Source: Oscillospiraceae bacterium (lineage in GTDB: Bacteria; Bacillota; Clostridia; Oscillospirales; UBA929). Taken from it: a DNA stretch of 64,000 bases. Numbering within the stretch: position 1 is the first letter of the stretch; each line of letters opens with the position of its first letter. The DNA lies in the NCBI GenBank assembly GCA_009782215.1, contig WRKO01000006.1, positions 38,667 to 102,666 on the forward strand, in the 5' to 3' direction. Shown here in pieces: positions 8,523 to 16,358 of this stretch. The notes under the pieces were generated by a model that was not told where the DNA came from, made no database searches, and saw nothing but the letters and a program-made list of their open reading frames with translations. A program made the position numbers and the translations under genes.

Positions 8523-9272
8523 ATGTACAAAAAAAGGAAGAGAGGATGTGAACAAAACAAGATGTTCACCATATCACGCCGGAGATTATTCATCGCTCTG
8601 ACGCTTGTCCTGCTGCTGTTCGCGGGATGCGCGGGACAGACGGACACCCAAGACGCGGACGCGCTGCCGGACGGCTTTGTCTACCTGACCGACGTTGTCC
8701 CGGACGCAATCCTTGAAATCCGCTACTACAGCACATACAACTTTGTCGGCGCGCGGGTTGACGGCTACCTCGCGCCCACCGCCGTCATCAGCCAACCGGC
8801 GGCGGAAGCGCTGAAGCAGGTGAGCGAGGCTTTATGGGCGCGGGGCTACGCAATCAAGGTCTTTGACGCGTACCGGCCGCAGAGCGCGGTCAACCACTTC
8901 GTGCGCTGGGCGGCGGACGCGGGCGACGTATCCGCAAAGGCCTATTTTTACCCGGACATAGCCAAAGACCGCATCATCCCCGACGGGTATATCATGGAGC
9001 GGTCGGGTCATTCCCGCGGCAGCACGGTGGACTTAACCCTCGTCGAGCTGCTGACGGGCAGGGAGGTCGATATGGGAACCCCCTTTGATTTCTTCGGGCT
9101 GGCGTCCCACCACGGCTCCGATTTAATCACGGCGGAGCAGACGGCAAACCGTCTGATTCTCAAAGACGCAATGGAGAAAGCGGGGTTTAACCTATACGAC
9201 GAGGAATGGTGGCACTACACCCTGCGGGATGAACCCTATCCCGACACGTACTTTACGTTTCCCGTGAAATAA
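8523..9272 (+). CDS. D-alanyl-D-alanine dipeptidase lipoprotein (VanX/DdpX type, peptidase M15D)
   Basis: Zinc dipeptidase that splits D-Ala-D-Ala. The metal and catalytic motifs are visible: SGHSRGSTVDLTL (Ser-x-His and Asp ligands) and DEEWWHYTL (catalytic Glu and third His), plus the substrate Arg in DAYRPQSA. A signal sequence ending in the lipobox FAGC puts it on the outer face of the membrane, unlike cytoplasmic VanX. The start is uncertain: ATG 8523 coincides with the predicted transcription start, while ATG 8562 gives an ideal signal peptide (237 residues) but lies 16 nt from the ribosome site at 8535-8545. It is the first gene of the long operon, where it would free D-Ala from wall peptides; a role in resistance is less likely without vanH/vanA neighbours. 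Confidence 0.85.
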   Translation: MYKKRKRGCEQNKMFTISRRRLFIALTLVLLLFAGCAGQTDTQDADALPDGFVYLTDVVPDAILEIRYYSTYNFVGARVDGYLAPTAVISQPAAEALKQVSEALWARGYAIKVFDAYRPQSAVNHFVRWAADAGDVSAKAYFYPDIAKDRIIPDGYIMERSGHSRGSTVDLTLVELLTGREVDMGTPFDFFGLASHHGSDLITAEQTANRLILKDAMEKAGFNLYDEEWWHYTLRDEPYPDTYFTFPVK

Positions 9273-9303
9273 CCAACAAAATAAAGAACAAGGAGAGCTG
9301 AGT

Positions 9304-9603
9304 ATGGAAATCGAGAAAACACTAAGCGGAGAGACCTGCGCCTTAGCGCTGACCGGGCGAATTGACACCGTCACGTCGCCGAAGCTGCAAGAAGCCCTGA
9401 TGGAAGCCATTTCGTCGGCCGCGACCACCGAGCTGGATTTCGCGCGGATAGACTACGTGTCGTCGGCGGGCTTGCGCGTCCTGCTGCTGGGCGAAAAAAA
9501 CGCCAAAGCGTCCGGCAGGAGCGTGACGCTCAAAAACGTATCGCCCGAGGTGATGGAGGTCTTTGAAATCACCGGCTTTTCGGGCATTTTAACCATCGTG
9601 TAA
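9304..9603 (+). CDS. STAS domain protein, anti-anti-sigma factor-like
   Basis: Single STAS domain of 99 residues, the size of SpoIIAA/RsbV. The signature loop reads RIDYVSSAGLRVLLLG with the phosphorylatable serine (S53 or S54). Such proteins switch partners by being phosphorylated by an HATPase-type kinase. AGGAGAG lies before the ATG. The next gene and the C-terminus of the ABC ATPase two genes further on both resemble degenerate RsbW-type domains, so this protein may regulate the transporter encoded here rather than a sigma factor; no sigma factor gene is nearby. The domain call is firm, the role is inference. Confidence 0.85.
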   Translation: MEIEKTLSGETCALALTGRIDTVTSPKLQEALMEAISSAATTELDFARIDYVSSAGLRVLLLGEKNAKASGRSVTLKNVSPEVMEVFEITGFSGILTIV

Positions 9604-9625
9604 GTCAATACGGGAGGGAAAGAAA

Positions 9626-10201
9626 ATGAAATCGGATATCTACACCGAAGAACACGGAATGGAAACCATCCTTGCGGAAATGGACAGAATCGGGCAGTTT
9701 TGCAAGCTGTCCCGCCTATCCGCGCGCAGGCTCCGGCTCATCGCGGAGGAAATGCTGAGCCTGACCGTGCGCCTGTTCGACAACCTGAAATACGAGTTTT
9801 ACGCGGAAAACAACGAAAAGCATTTTACGCTGAACCTCACGGCCGAAACGGCTGTCACGCAAAGCAAAAAGGACAAGATGCTCTCCCTTTCCACCAGCGG
9901 CAAAAACAAAGCGGCGCAGGGCCTGTTCGGCAAAATCAGCAGCGTTTTTGAAAGCCTGCTTGTGGACGGCGGCGGCCATGACCCAATCTATGTCCCGTAT
10001 TACGACAGCATAGGGATGGCGACCTATTTCTCCCTGTCCGCCTACCGCGACGCAATCAACGAGACGCCCTACGCGTCGGCGGAAGAGAAGCAGGAGCAAT
10101 GGGACGGGCTGGAAAAATCCATCATAGCCACTCTCGCGAAGGACGTCGTCATCGGCGTGAGAAGCAGCAAGGTAGAAATGATTGTCGCCATAGAGCTTTG
10201 A
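9626..10201 (+). CDS. Unknown protein with a degenerate HATPase (RsbW/SpoIIAB)-like region
   Basis: Soluble protein of 191 residues, start after GGGAGGGAAAGAAA. Residues 30-75 (RLRLIAEEMLSLTVRLF, then a strand pair ending HFTLNLTAET) resemble the N-box helix and following strands of RsbW-type ATPases, but the catalytic Asn expected after the Glu pair is absent and no clear G-boxes are seen. A Ser/Lys-rich stretch (residues 78-100) precedes a helical C-terminal half. It sits between the STAS gene and the transporter genes and is probably a pseudo-kinase partner of the STAS protein. I do not recognise a named family, and the relation to HATPases is by eye only. Confidence 0.55.
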   Translation: MKSDIYTEEHGMETILAEMDRIGQFCKLSRLSARRLRLIAEEMLSLTVRLFDNLKYEFYAENNEKHFTLNLTAETAVTQSKKDKMLSLSTSGKNKAAQGLFGKISSVFESLLVDGGGHDPIYVPYYDSIGMATYFSLSAYRDAINETPYASAEEKQEQWDGLEKSIIATLAKDVVIGVRSSKVEMIVAIEL

Positions 10202-10245
10202 GTGCCGCCGTCAAGCCGGGGCGCGGATAGGGGGAACGGGAGAAG

Positions 10246-13203
10246 ATGCGTAGAAAAACGCTGCTTTTGGGTGTGATATCAGCGATCCTTCTGCTGCCGG
10301 CGCTGGCGGGCTGCTCCGAGCAGCGGCAGCAAAGCGCCGGGGCGGTCACATCCCTCGCGCAGTTAAGCGAAGCCGGAATGAAAATCGGCGTCCCGACCGG
10401 GGCCAAATCGGACGAGGTCGCCCGGGAACGCTTTCCCGATACCGGAATCGTGCAGTACAGGGATTTGGGAGACGGCTTTATCGCGCTTAAAACGGGGAAA
10501 ATCGACGGGTTTTGCTTTACGAAAAACATCATGCAGGTTGTTGTGAACCAAAACCCCGACCTAACCCTCCTTGACGAGGTCATTGACAAAAACGACTTGG
10601 CCCTCGGCGCGAGATTGGGCGATACCGCCCTGATCGCCGAGATAAACGCTGCGATACAAGCCTTTCACGCCAACGGCCAGAGCGCGGAGATGGAAGCCAG
10701 ATGGCTGGGAACGGACATGAATCCGGTGATGCCGTACATAGAACCCGCCGCGAACCCGTCGAAAACGCTCGTTGTGGGCATTGCCAACGACGAGCAGCCG
10801 ATGGGCTACCTTGACGCGGACGGCCGTCCGACCGGCTTTGACTCGGAGTATATTCAGCGGCTGGCCAAGGAGCTGAACTTTGCCGTTGATTTGCGCCCGA
10901 TGGAGTTTAACGCGCTCATACCCTCCCTGCAATCGGGCAGAATCGACCTGATTATAGCCAACCTGAATATCACGGAGGAGCGGCGGCAGAGCCTGCTGTT
11001 CTCAGACGTTTACATGACGACGGATATTGTGATGATGGTCAGGAAGCCGGACGACGGCGCGCAGGCCTATTTCCGCGCCGGGGATTTCGCGGGAAAATCC
11101 TTTGCCATCATCACGGGGTCTATCTGGGATACGGTTCTGGCGGCAAACATCCCCGACGCGAGGCAGGTGCATTTCAATTCCATCTCGGAAACGGTCATGG
11201 CGCTCAAGCAGGGAAAGGTGGACGCCACCCTTACGGGCGTCGCGCTGGCCAAAAGGTTTGGCGTGATATACCCCGACTTGGAGCTGCTTTACCCGCCGAT
11301 TCTGGAGGCCGACACCGCGTTTATCTTCGGCAAGGAAAACCTCTGGCTCCGGGAGACCTTCAACGGCTTTCTGCGGGAGCTTCACGCAAACGGCGTCTAC
11401 GCGGACATGGAACAGCGCTGGATGAATACGGTTGACCCGCCCGATATGCCGGATATCGGCGGCACGGGCGAAAACGGCAAGCTCATCTTCGCCACAACCG
11501 GGACAAGCGACGTCTTTTCCTTCGTTCAAAACGGGAAGCCCGCGGGCTTTGAGGTTGAAATGGCGTACCGTTTCGCGCGGTATGCGGGGATGGAGCTTGA
11601 GATTCAGCTCATGGACTTCGCCGGCATCATTCCCGCCGTTCATGCGGGCCGGGCCGACTTCGCCGGCGCCAGCTTCGCCGTCACCGAAGAACGCAGGCAG
11701 TCCGTCGATTTTTCCGACACGGTCTACTCCGACGGAATCGCCGTCACGGTACGCAAGGAAAGCGGTTTGGGCGCGAAGGCGCCCGAAATCTTCCGCGCGG
11801 AGGATTGGGCGGGGAAGAAAATCTCCGTCCTCACGGGAACGGTCTTCGACCAAATCATAGCGGAGTGGGTTCCCGGCGCGGAGCCGGTCTATTTCAACAC
11901 CGTCGCCGACGGAATCGAAGCGCTGAAAAACGGCAGGGCAGACGGCATCATGGGGGACGACACGGTTTTGCGGCTCCACACCGCGAAGCATCCGGGGCTT
12001 GTCATGCTGGAACCCTTTGTAACCTCCGATGCGTTCGGCGCCGCCGTATCCAAGGAACAGCCTGAACTGCTGAATCAGATAAACGCCTTTATCGCGCAGA
12101 TTAAGGCGGACGGAATCCTTGACGATATGATGGCCCGATGGCTGGACGGGGAGGAGCCGCCGCCCATGCCCGCGATTCCCGAGGGCAGCGGAGAAACGCT
12201 GCGGTTCGGCACCACCGATATTGTGGACGGCTTTTCCTATATCTCGCACGGCGAGCTGACGGGCTTTGACATTGAGTTTGTCAAGCGCTTCGCGGCGTAT
12301 GCGGACAGGAAGCTGGAGATTTCCGCCGTAAGCGACCACGGCGCGTTGATTATGGGCGTGCAGACCGGCGTTTACGACATGGCGGCGTCGCTGTTCACCA
12401 TCACCGAGGAGCGCGGGCAGAGCGTCAATTTCACCGACCCGTACTACATAGGCGGCTCGGCGGTGGCCGTGTTTGACCGTTCATCGGCGGCCCAAGCCGA
12501 CGGGAACGGAGGCTTTTGGAACAGCTTGAAAACCAGCTTCGAGCGCAACCTTCTCCATGAAAACCGCTGGGAAATGATTGTCGAAGGCTTGCGGGTCAGC
12601 ATCATCATCACGCTTTTGGCGTTCGCGCTGGCGACCTTGCTGGGCTTCGGCGTCTGCGGCCTGAGAATGAGCGGGAACCCGCTGCTCAGAGCCGCCGGTC
12701 AAATCTACATTACCGTCCTGCGCGGCACGCCGATTGTCGTGCTGCTGATGATTACGTTTTACGTCATCTTCGCCAAAAGCGGCGTCAGCGGGACGATGGT
12801 CGCGGTGATTGCGTTCGGGGCCAACGGCGCGGCGTTTATCGGCGAAATCATCCGCAGCGCCATTCTGACGGTGGACAAGGGGCAGGTTGAAGCGGCGCGG
12901 AGCATGGGCTTCTCCAAAATCGGCGCGTTCTTCACCGTGACCTTTCCGCAGGCTGTCCGGGTGGCGTTCCCGGTGTATATGTCCGAGTTTATCGCGCTGT
13001 TCAAAATGACCTCGGTGGTGGGGTATATCGCCGTCGTGGATTTGACCAAAGCGGGCGATATCATCCGCAGCCGCACATACGACGCGTTCTTCCCGCTGCT
13101 GTTCGTCGCGCTGGTGTACTTGGCGGCGGCCTCGCTGATGATTTGGCTGTTTGGAACGGCGGAGCGCATGACCAATAAGCGCCTGAGGAGGAGAGCGAGA
13201 TGA
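10246..13203 (+). CDS. Amino-acid ABC transporter fusion: multiple SBP lobes plus HisM-type permease, lipoprotein
   Basis: A 985-residue fusion. A signal peptide with lipobox LAGC (Cys23) is followed by a segment matching only the second lobe of a family 3 solute-binding protein (about 34-155), two complete family 3 domains (about 173-396 and 411-636), then a segment matching only the first lobe (about 650-745), a linker and a HisM/GlnP-type permease (about 785-985). The permease has the EAA motif [13 protein letters not shown]. Each first lobe carries the TEERR/TEERG-QS...F[ST]D block whose Arg binds the amino-acid carboxylate. The order lobe 2, full, full, lobe 1 suggests a third receptor split across the array ends. 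The ATPase gene overlaps by four bases. Substrate is probably an amino acid. Confidence 0.88.
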   Translation: MRRKTLLLGVISAILLLPALAGCSEQRQQSAGAVTSLAQLSEAGMKIGVPTGAKSDEVARERFPDTGIVQYRDLGDGFIALKTGKIDGFCFTKNIMQVVVNQNPDLTLLDEVIDKNDLALGARLGDTALIAEINAAIQAFHANGQSAEMEARWLGTDMNPVMPYIEPAANPSKTLVVGIANDEQPMGYLDADGRPTGFDSEYIQRLAKELNFAVDLRPMEFNALIPSLQSGRIDLIIANLNITEERRQSLLFSDVYMTTDIVMMVRKPDDGAQAYFRAGDFAGKSFAIITGSIWDTVLAANIPDARQVHFNSISETVMALKQGKVDATLTGVALAKRFGVIYPDLELLYPPILEADTAFIFGKENLWLRETFNGFLRELHANGVYADMEQRWMNTVDPPDMPDIGGTGENGKLIFATTGTSDVFSFVQNGKPAGFEVEMAYRFARYAGMELEIQLMDFAGIIPAVHAGRADFAGASFAVTEERRQSVDFSDTVYSDGIAVTVRKESGLGAKAPEIFRAEDWAGKKISVLTGTVFDQIIAEWVPGAEPVYFNTVADGIEALKNGRADGIMGDDTVLRLHTAKHPGLVMLEPFVTSDAFGAAVSKEQPELLNQINAFIAQIKADGILDDMMARWLDGEEPPPMPAIPEGSGETLRFGTTDIVDGFSYISHGELTGFDIEFVKRFAAYADRKLEISAVSDHGALIMGVQTGVYDMAASLFTITEERGQSVNFTDPYYIGGSAVAVFDRSSAAQADGNGGFWNSLKTSFERNLLHENRWEMIVEGLRVSIIITLLAFALATLLGFGVCGLRMSGNPLLRAAGQIYITVLRGTPIVVLLMITFYVIFAKSGVSGTMVAVIAFGANGAAFIGEIIRSAILTVDKGQVEAARSMGFSKIGAFFTVTFPQAVRVAFPVYMSEFIALFKMTSVVGYIAVVDLTKAGDIIRSRTYDAFFPLLFVALVYLAAASLMIWLFGTAERMTNKRLRRRAR

Positions 13204-14261
13204 TTTCAATCAAAAACCTGCAAAAGAGCTACGGCAGCCTTGCGGTCATCAGGGACATCACCACCACCATCGAAAAAGGCGAGGTCATAACGATCATCGG
13301 CCCGTCGGGAACGGGCAAAAGCACCTTCCTCCGCGCCTTGAATATGCTCGACCCGCCCACGGGCGGCACGATTGAGTTTGAGGGGCAAAGCCTCACGGAT
13401 AAAAAGACCGACCTCAACCATATCCGCAAGAAGATGGGCATGGTGTTTCAAAACTTCAATCTGTTCGCCCACATGAGCGTCTTGGACAACCTCTGCGTCG
13501 GGCCGACCAAGCTGCTGGGCGTCTCCCGCGCCGAAGCTGAAAAAACCGCGCGGGAGCTGCTGGCGACGGTGGGGCTTGCCGAAAAAGCGGACGCTTACCC
13601 CGACGAGCTGTCCGGCGGGCAGAAGCAGCGCGTCGCCATCGCCCGCTGCCTGTCGATGAAGCCGGACATCATGCTCTTTGACGAGCCGACCAGCGCCCTT
13701 GACCCGACGATGGTGGGCGAGGTCACGGCGGTCATCAGGCGTCTGGCGCAGAGCGGCATGACGATGGCGATTGTCACCCATGAGATGGAGTTTGCCAAAA
13801 ACGTATCCACACGGATTATTTATATGGACGAGGGCGGCATCTATGAGGAAGGCCCGCCGGACGTTATCTTCGGCGCGCCCAAGCGGGAAAAGACGCGGGC
13901 GTTTATCAGGCGCGTCAAGAGCTTCCGGTATGAGATACGCTCGGAGGCGTTCGATTTCATCGGGCTTACCAACAGCCTGCTGAACTTCTGCGCGGCAAAC
14001 GCGCTGTCAAAGTCCGACACAAACAAAGCGGGGCTGATGTCCGAAGAGCTGACGGTAAACCTCATTGACAAGAAGGACTTGCTCGGCCTGCATTTCAGCT
14101 TCCCGGACAGTCTGGAATCCTTTGAGCTTACCGTCACATACGGCGGCGAGGCGCGGGACGTGACCCGAACCGGCGGCATGGAAGCCGATATCATCCGGGG
14201 GCTTGCCGGCAGCGTGACCCATGATTACGACGGGGTAAACCGTCTTTGCCTAAAGTGGTAA
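13200..14261 (+). CDS. Amino-acid ABC transporter ATPase with an RsbW-like C-terminal extension
   Basis: Residues 1-240 are a GlnQ/HisP-type ATPase: Walker [10 protein letters not shown], signature LSGGQKQR, Walker B IMLFDEP, switch His in IVTHEM. It energises the permease fusion encoded just upstream (ATGA overlap). Family members usually end near residue 245, but this protein continues for about 110 residues. The extension has a helix [12 protein letters not shown], strands around [11 protein letters not shown], and the ending [19 protein letters not shown], which looks like the last helix and strand of RsbW-type HATPase domains. Clear nucleotide-binding G-boxes are lacking. With the STAS gene nearby, the tail may couple transport to a partner switch. 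The ATPase is certain; the tail is inference. Confidence 0.88.
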   Translation: MISIKNLQKSYGSLAVIRDITTTIEKGEVITIIGPSGTGKSTFLRALNMLDPPTGGTIEFEGQSLTDKKTDLNHIRKKMGMVFQNFNLFAHMSVLDNLCVGPTKLLGVSRAEAEKTARELLATVGLAEKADAYPDELSGGQKQRVAIARCLSMKPDIMLFDEPTSALDPTMVGEVTAVIRRLAQSGMTMAIVTHEMEFAKNVSTRIIYMDEGGIYEEGPPDVIFGAPKREKTRAFIRRVKSFRYEIRSEAFDFIGLTNSLLNFCAANALSKSDTNKAGLMSEELTVNLIDKKDLLGLHFSFPDSLESFELTVTYGGEARDVTRTGGMEADIIRGLAGSVTHDYDGVNRLCLKW

Positions 14262-14272
14262 AAAAGGAGATT

Positions 14273-15775
14273 ATGATGATGAAACGGAAATTCTTATCCC
14301 TTACCCTCGCGGCCGTCCTCACGCTCTCGCCGGCGGCGGTCTTTCCGCAGACGGCGTTGTCGTTGGAGAATACGGTACATATCCCGGCGGCAAGCGAAGG
14401 CATGAGCATCGTCGTACCGGCGGCGCTTCAGCCGGGCGACAAGGTGGGAATCGTCGCGCCGGCCAACCCCGCGACGGCCGAGAGGCTGGAGCTTGCCATA
14501 GAGCTTTTGGAGGAAAGAGGGTTTGAGGTCGTCGTCTCCGACAATATTGATGTTACTACCGAATACGGGCTCGGCGACGGCAGTGAGCAAATACGCGCCG
14601 ACGCCTTTAACAAACTCGCCCGCGACCCTGATATCAAGGCGCTTTTCTGCCTGCGCGGCGGATACGGCGCTATGCACTTGCTGCCGCTTATAGATTATGA
14701 AGCGCTAAGGCGAAACAGGCCAATCATCGTCGGCTACAGCGACATCACCGCAATGCAGATTGCGATTTTGCAGAACGCGGGGCTTGTCACCTTCCACGGC
14801 CCCATGCTCTCCTCCAACTACGGGCAGGATGAGGCTTTCGACTGGCTGTTTGATATGCTGATGAACCCGAGCGATGAATTTCCTCTTAAAAACATAGACG
14901 GCACAGAGTTTTCCGTCATCAACGAAGGGACGGCGGAAGGGATTGTCGTCGGCGGCAATTTGACGCTAATCAGCGTACTGATGGGCACGGAATATGAGCT
15001 GGACTTGAAAGACAAAGTGCTGTTTATCGAGGAATTGAACGAGGCCCCGTATAAGCTGCATCGGTATATCTGGCAGCTTAAACTGGCGGGCAAGCTAGAC
15101 GACGCGGCGGCGATTGTGATTGGCGATATCTTGCCGGACAGAGAGTATGACGACCCCGAAATCTCACTCAAGGTAATCTTTGAGGCGTTGAAGGACGTAA
15201 CCGTGCCCATATTGTATAACGTCCGCGCCGGACATGGCGCAAATCCCTTTACCATCCCCATAGGCGCCACGGTTAGAATTGAGGGAAACGAAATAACGGT
15301 CGCGCAAAGCGTTGTGGAAGACCCGGATGAAGCAAAAAACAACAGGATTGTTACCCGCGCCGAATTTACCGCGATGATGATGGACGCGCTGGACGGCAAT
15401 CTGGACAATATCGGGATGGCGGAGCCGTTTGACGATGTTCCCCAAAATTCACTGTATTACGCTCCGGTGACCAATGCCCGGGCGCTGGGCCTTGTATCCG
15501 GCGCGGGAAACAACAAATTCATGCCGGACGCGGCCCTGACAGTTCAGGATATGCTTGTGATGGTCTATAACGCGCTGGATAAAACCGGCAGACTCCCCGC
15601 TTTTCAATCAGACAGGTGGGTCGAGTTTGACGACTGGGACGAGGTGGCGGAGTATGCCGGAGGCCCGATACAAGCATTGGCGAAAATGTATGAACTCAGC
15701 GGCGCTTTGAATCCAAGAAAGCCCGTTGCCTATGCGGAAAGCGTGGTCTGGATATGGAGAATGACAAATGGATAA
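14273..15775 (+). CDS. Secreted LD-carboxypeptidase (peptidase S66) with SLH repeats
   Basis: About 500 residues. A signal peptide (KRKFLSLTLAAVLTLSPAA) leads into an S66 domain, with the nucleophile Ser in GYSDITA, the Glu in FIEELNEAPYKLHR and the His in RAGHGANPF. The last 130 residues resemble S-layer homology modules (TRAEFTAMMMDAL, FDDVPQNSLYYAPV, VSGAGNNKFMPDAALT), so the enzyme is probably held on the cell wall. S66 enzymes remove the terminal D-Ala from L,D-bonded wall tetrapeptides or, as MccF, give immunity to peptide antibiotics. AGGAG at 14265-14269 supports ATG 14273. The next gene starts inside its last codons, tying it to the export genes. Wall-peptide trimming and immunity are both open. 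Confidence 0.87.
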   Translation: MMMKRKFLSLTLAAVLTLSPAAVFPQTALSLENTVHIPAASEGMSIVVPAALQPGDKVGIVAPANPATAERLELAIELLEERGFEVVVSDNIDVTTEYGLGDGSEQIRADAFNKLARDPDIKALFCLRGGYGAMHLLPLIDYEALRRNRPIIVGYSDITAMQIAILQNAGLVTFHGPMLSSNYGQDEAFDWLFDMLMNPSDEFPLKNIDGTEFSVINEGTAEGIVVGGNLTLISVLMGTEYELDLKDKVLFIEELNEAPYKLHRYIWQLKLAGKLDDAAAIVIGDILPDREYDDPEISLKVIFEALKDVTVPILYNVRAGHGANPFTIPIGATVRIEGNEITVAQSVVEDPDEAKNNRIVTRAEFTAMMMDALDGNLDNIGMAEPFDDVPQNSLYYAPVTNARALGLVSGAGNNKFMPDAALTVQDMLVMVYNALDKTGRLPAFQSDRWVEFDDWDEVAEYAGGPIQALAKMYELSGALNPRKPVAYAESVVWIWRMTNG

Positions 15776-16346
15776 CAAACTGTTTAGAAAGAGCGCGCTG
15801 GACAAGATTTCGTCGCCGGAGCAGCTCAACGAGTATATGAAGGTCGCCGGCCCGGGTGTGTGGTGCGTACTGGCGGCCTTGGCGGTGACGTTCGCGGCGT
15901 TTTTCGCGTGGGGCGCGCTGGGTTCAATCCCGGAAACGGTGGAGCTTACGGGTACAGCGCTCGCGCCGGAGGGCTCGCCGATGGCGGTTTACTGCTTCCT
16001 GCCGATCGACGAAACCAAGCCACTGGCCGTCGGCATGAGCGTCCGCGTTTCACCGGGCTATGCCCCGAGGGAGCAATACGGCTACATATACGGGACGGTG
16101 CAAAGCATAGGCCGCTCGCCGGTTACGGCCGAACAGCTCCAAGAGACGCTCGGGGGAGACCTCGAGCTAATCTTTCTGCCCCCCGGCAATGTGATTGAGG
16201 TCGTCGTCGGGCTGGAAATGGTGAGCGGCGGCAGACCGCGATGGTCAACGTCCAAGGGCGCGTCGGTGGATGTGACGGTCGGCTCGGCCTGCGTTTTGAC
16301 CGTTGTCACGGCGGAGCGGAAACCGTATGAGCTGATGTTCCGATAG
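15768..16346 (+). CDS. NHLP bacteriocin system secretion protein (HlyD-like membrane fusion protein)
   Basis: Protein of 192 residues with a short N-terminal region, one transmembrane helix (about residues 27-50, GVWCVLAALAVTFAAFFAW) and an extracytoplasmic beta-rich part. The opening FRKSALDKISSPEQLNEYM is typical of the NHLM-system secretion accessory, which is shorter than HlyD and lacks its long coiled coil. It would bridge the two ABC exporters encoded next to the cell exterior. It overlaps the end of the carboxypeptidase gene by 8 bases, and the exporter gene follows 12 nt later. Confidence 0.82.
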   Translation: MDNKLFRKSALDKISSPEQLNEYMKVAGPGVWCVLAALAVTFAAFFAWGALGSIPETVELTGTALAPEGSPMAVYCFLPIDETKPLAVGMSVRVSPGYAPREQYGYIYGTVQSIGRSPVTAEQLQETLGGDLELIFLPPGNVIEVVVGLEMVSGGRPRWSTSKGASVDVTVGSACVLTVVTAERKPYELMFR

Positions 16347-16358
16347 GGGGCTGACGGA

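Noticed and set aside
8548..8601. A 17-codon GTG-started frame right after the ribosome site before the dipeptidase gene
   Set aside because: It has a good ribosome site, but the peptide shows no coding signal or conserved feature; noted only because it makes the dipeptidase start uncertain.
8523..9272. Vancomycin-resistance gene interpretation of the dipeptidase
   Set aside because: There are no VanH/VanA-type ligase or dehydrogenase genes, and the protein is an exported lipoprotein.
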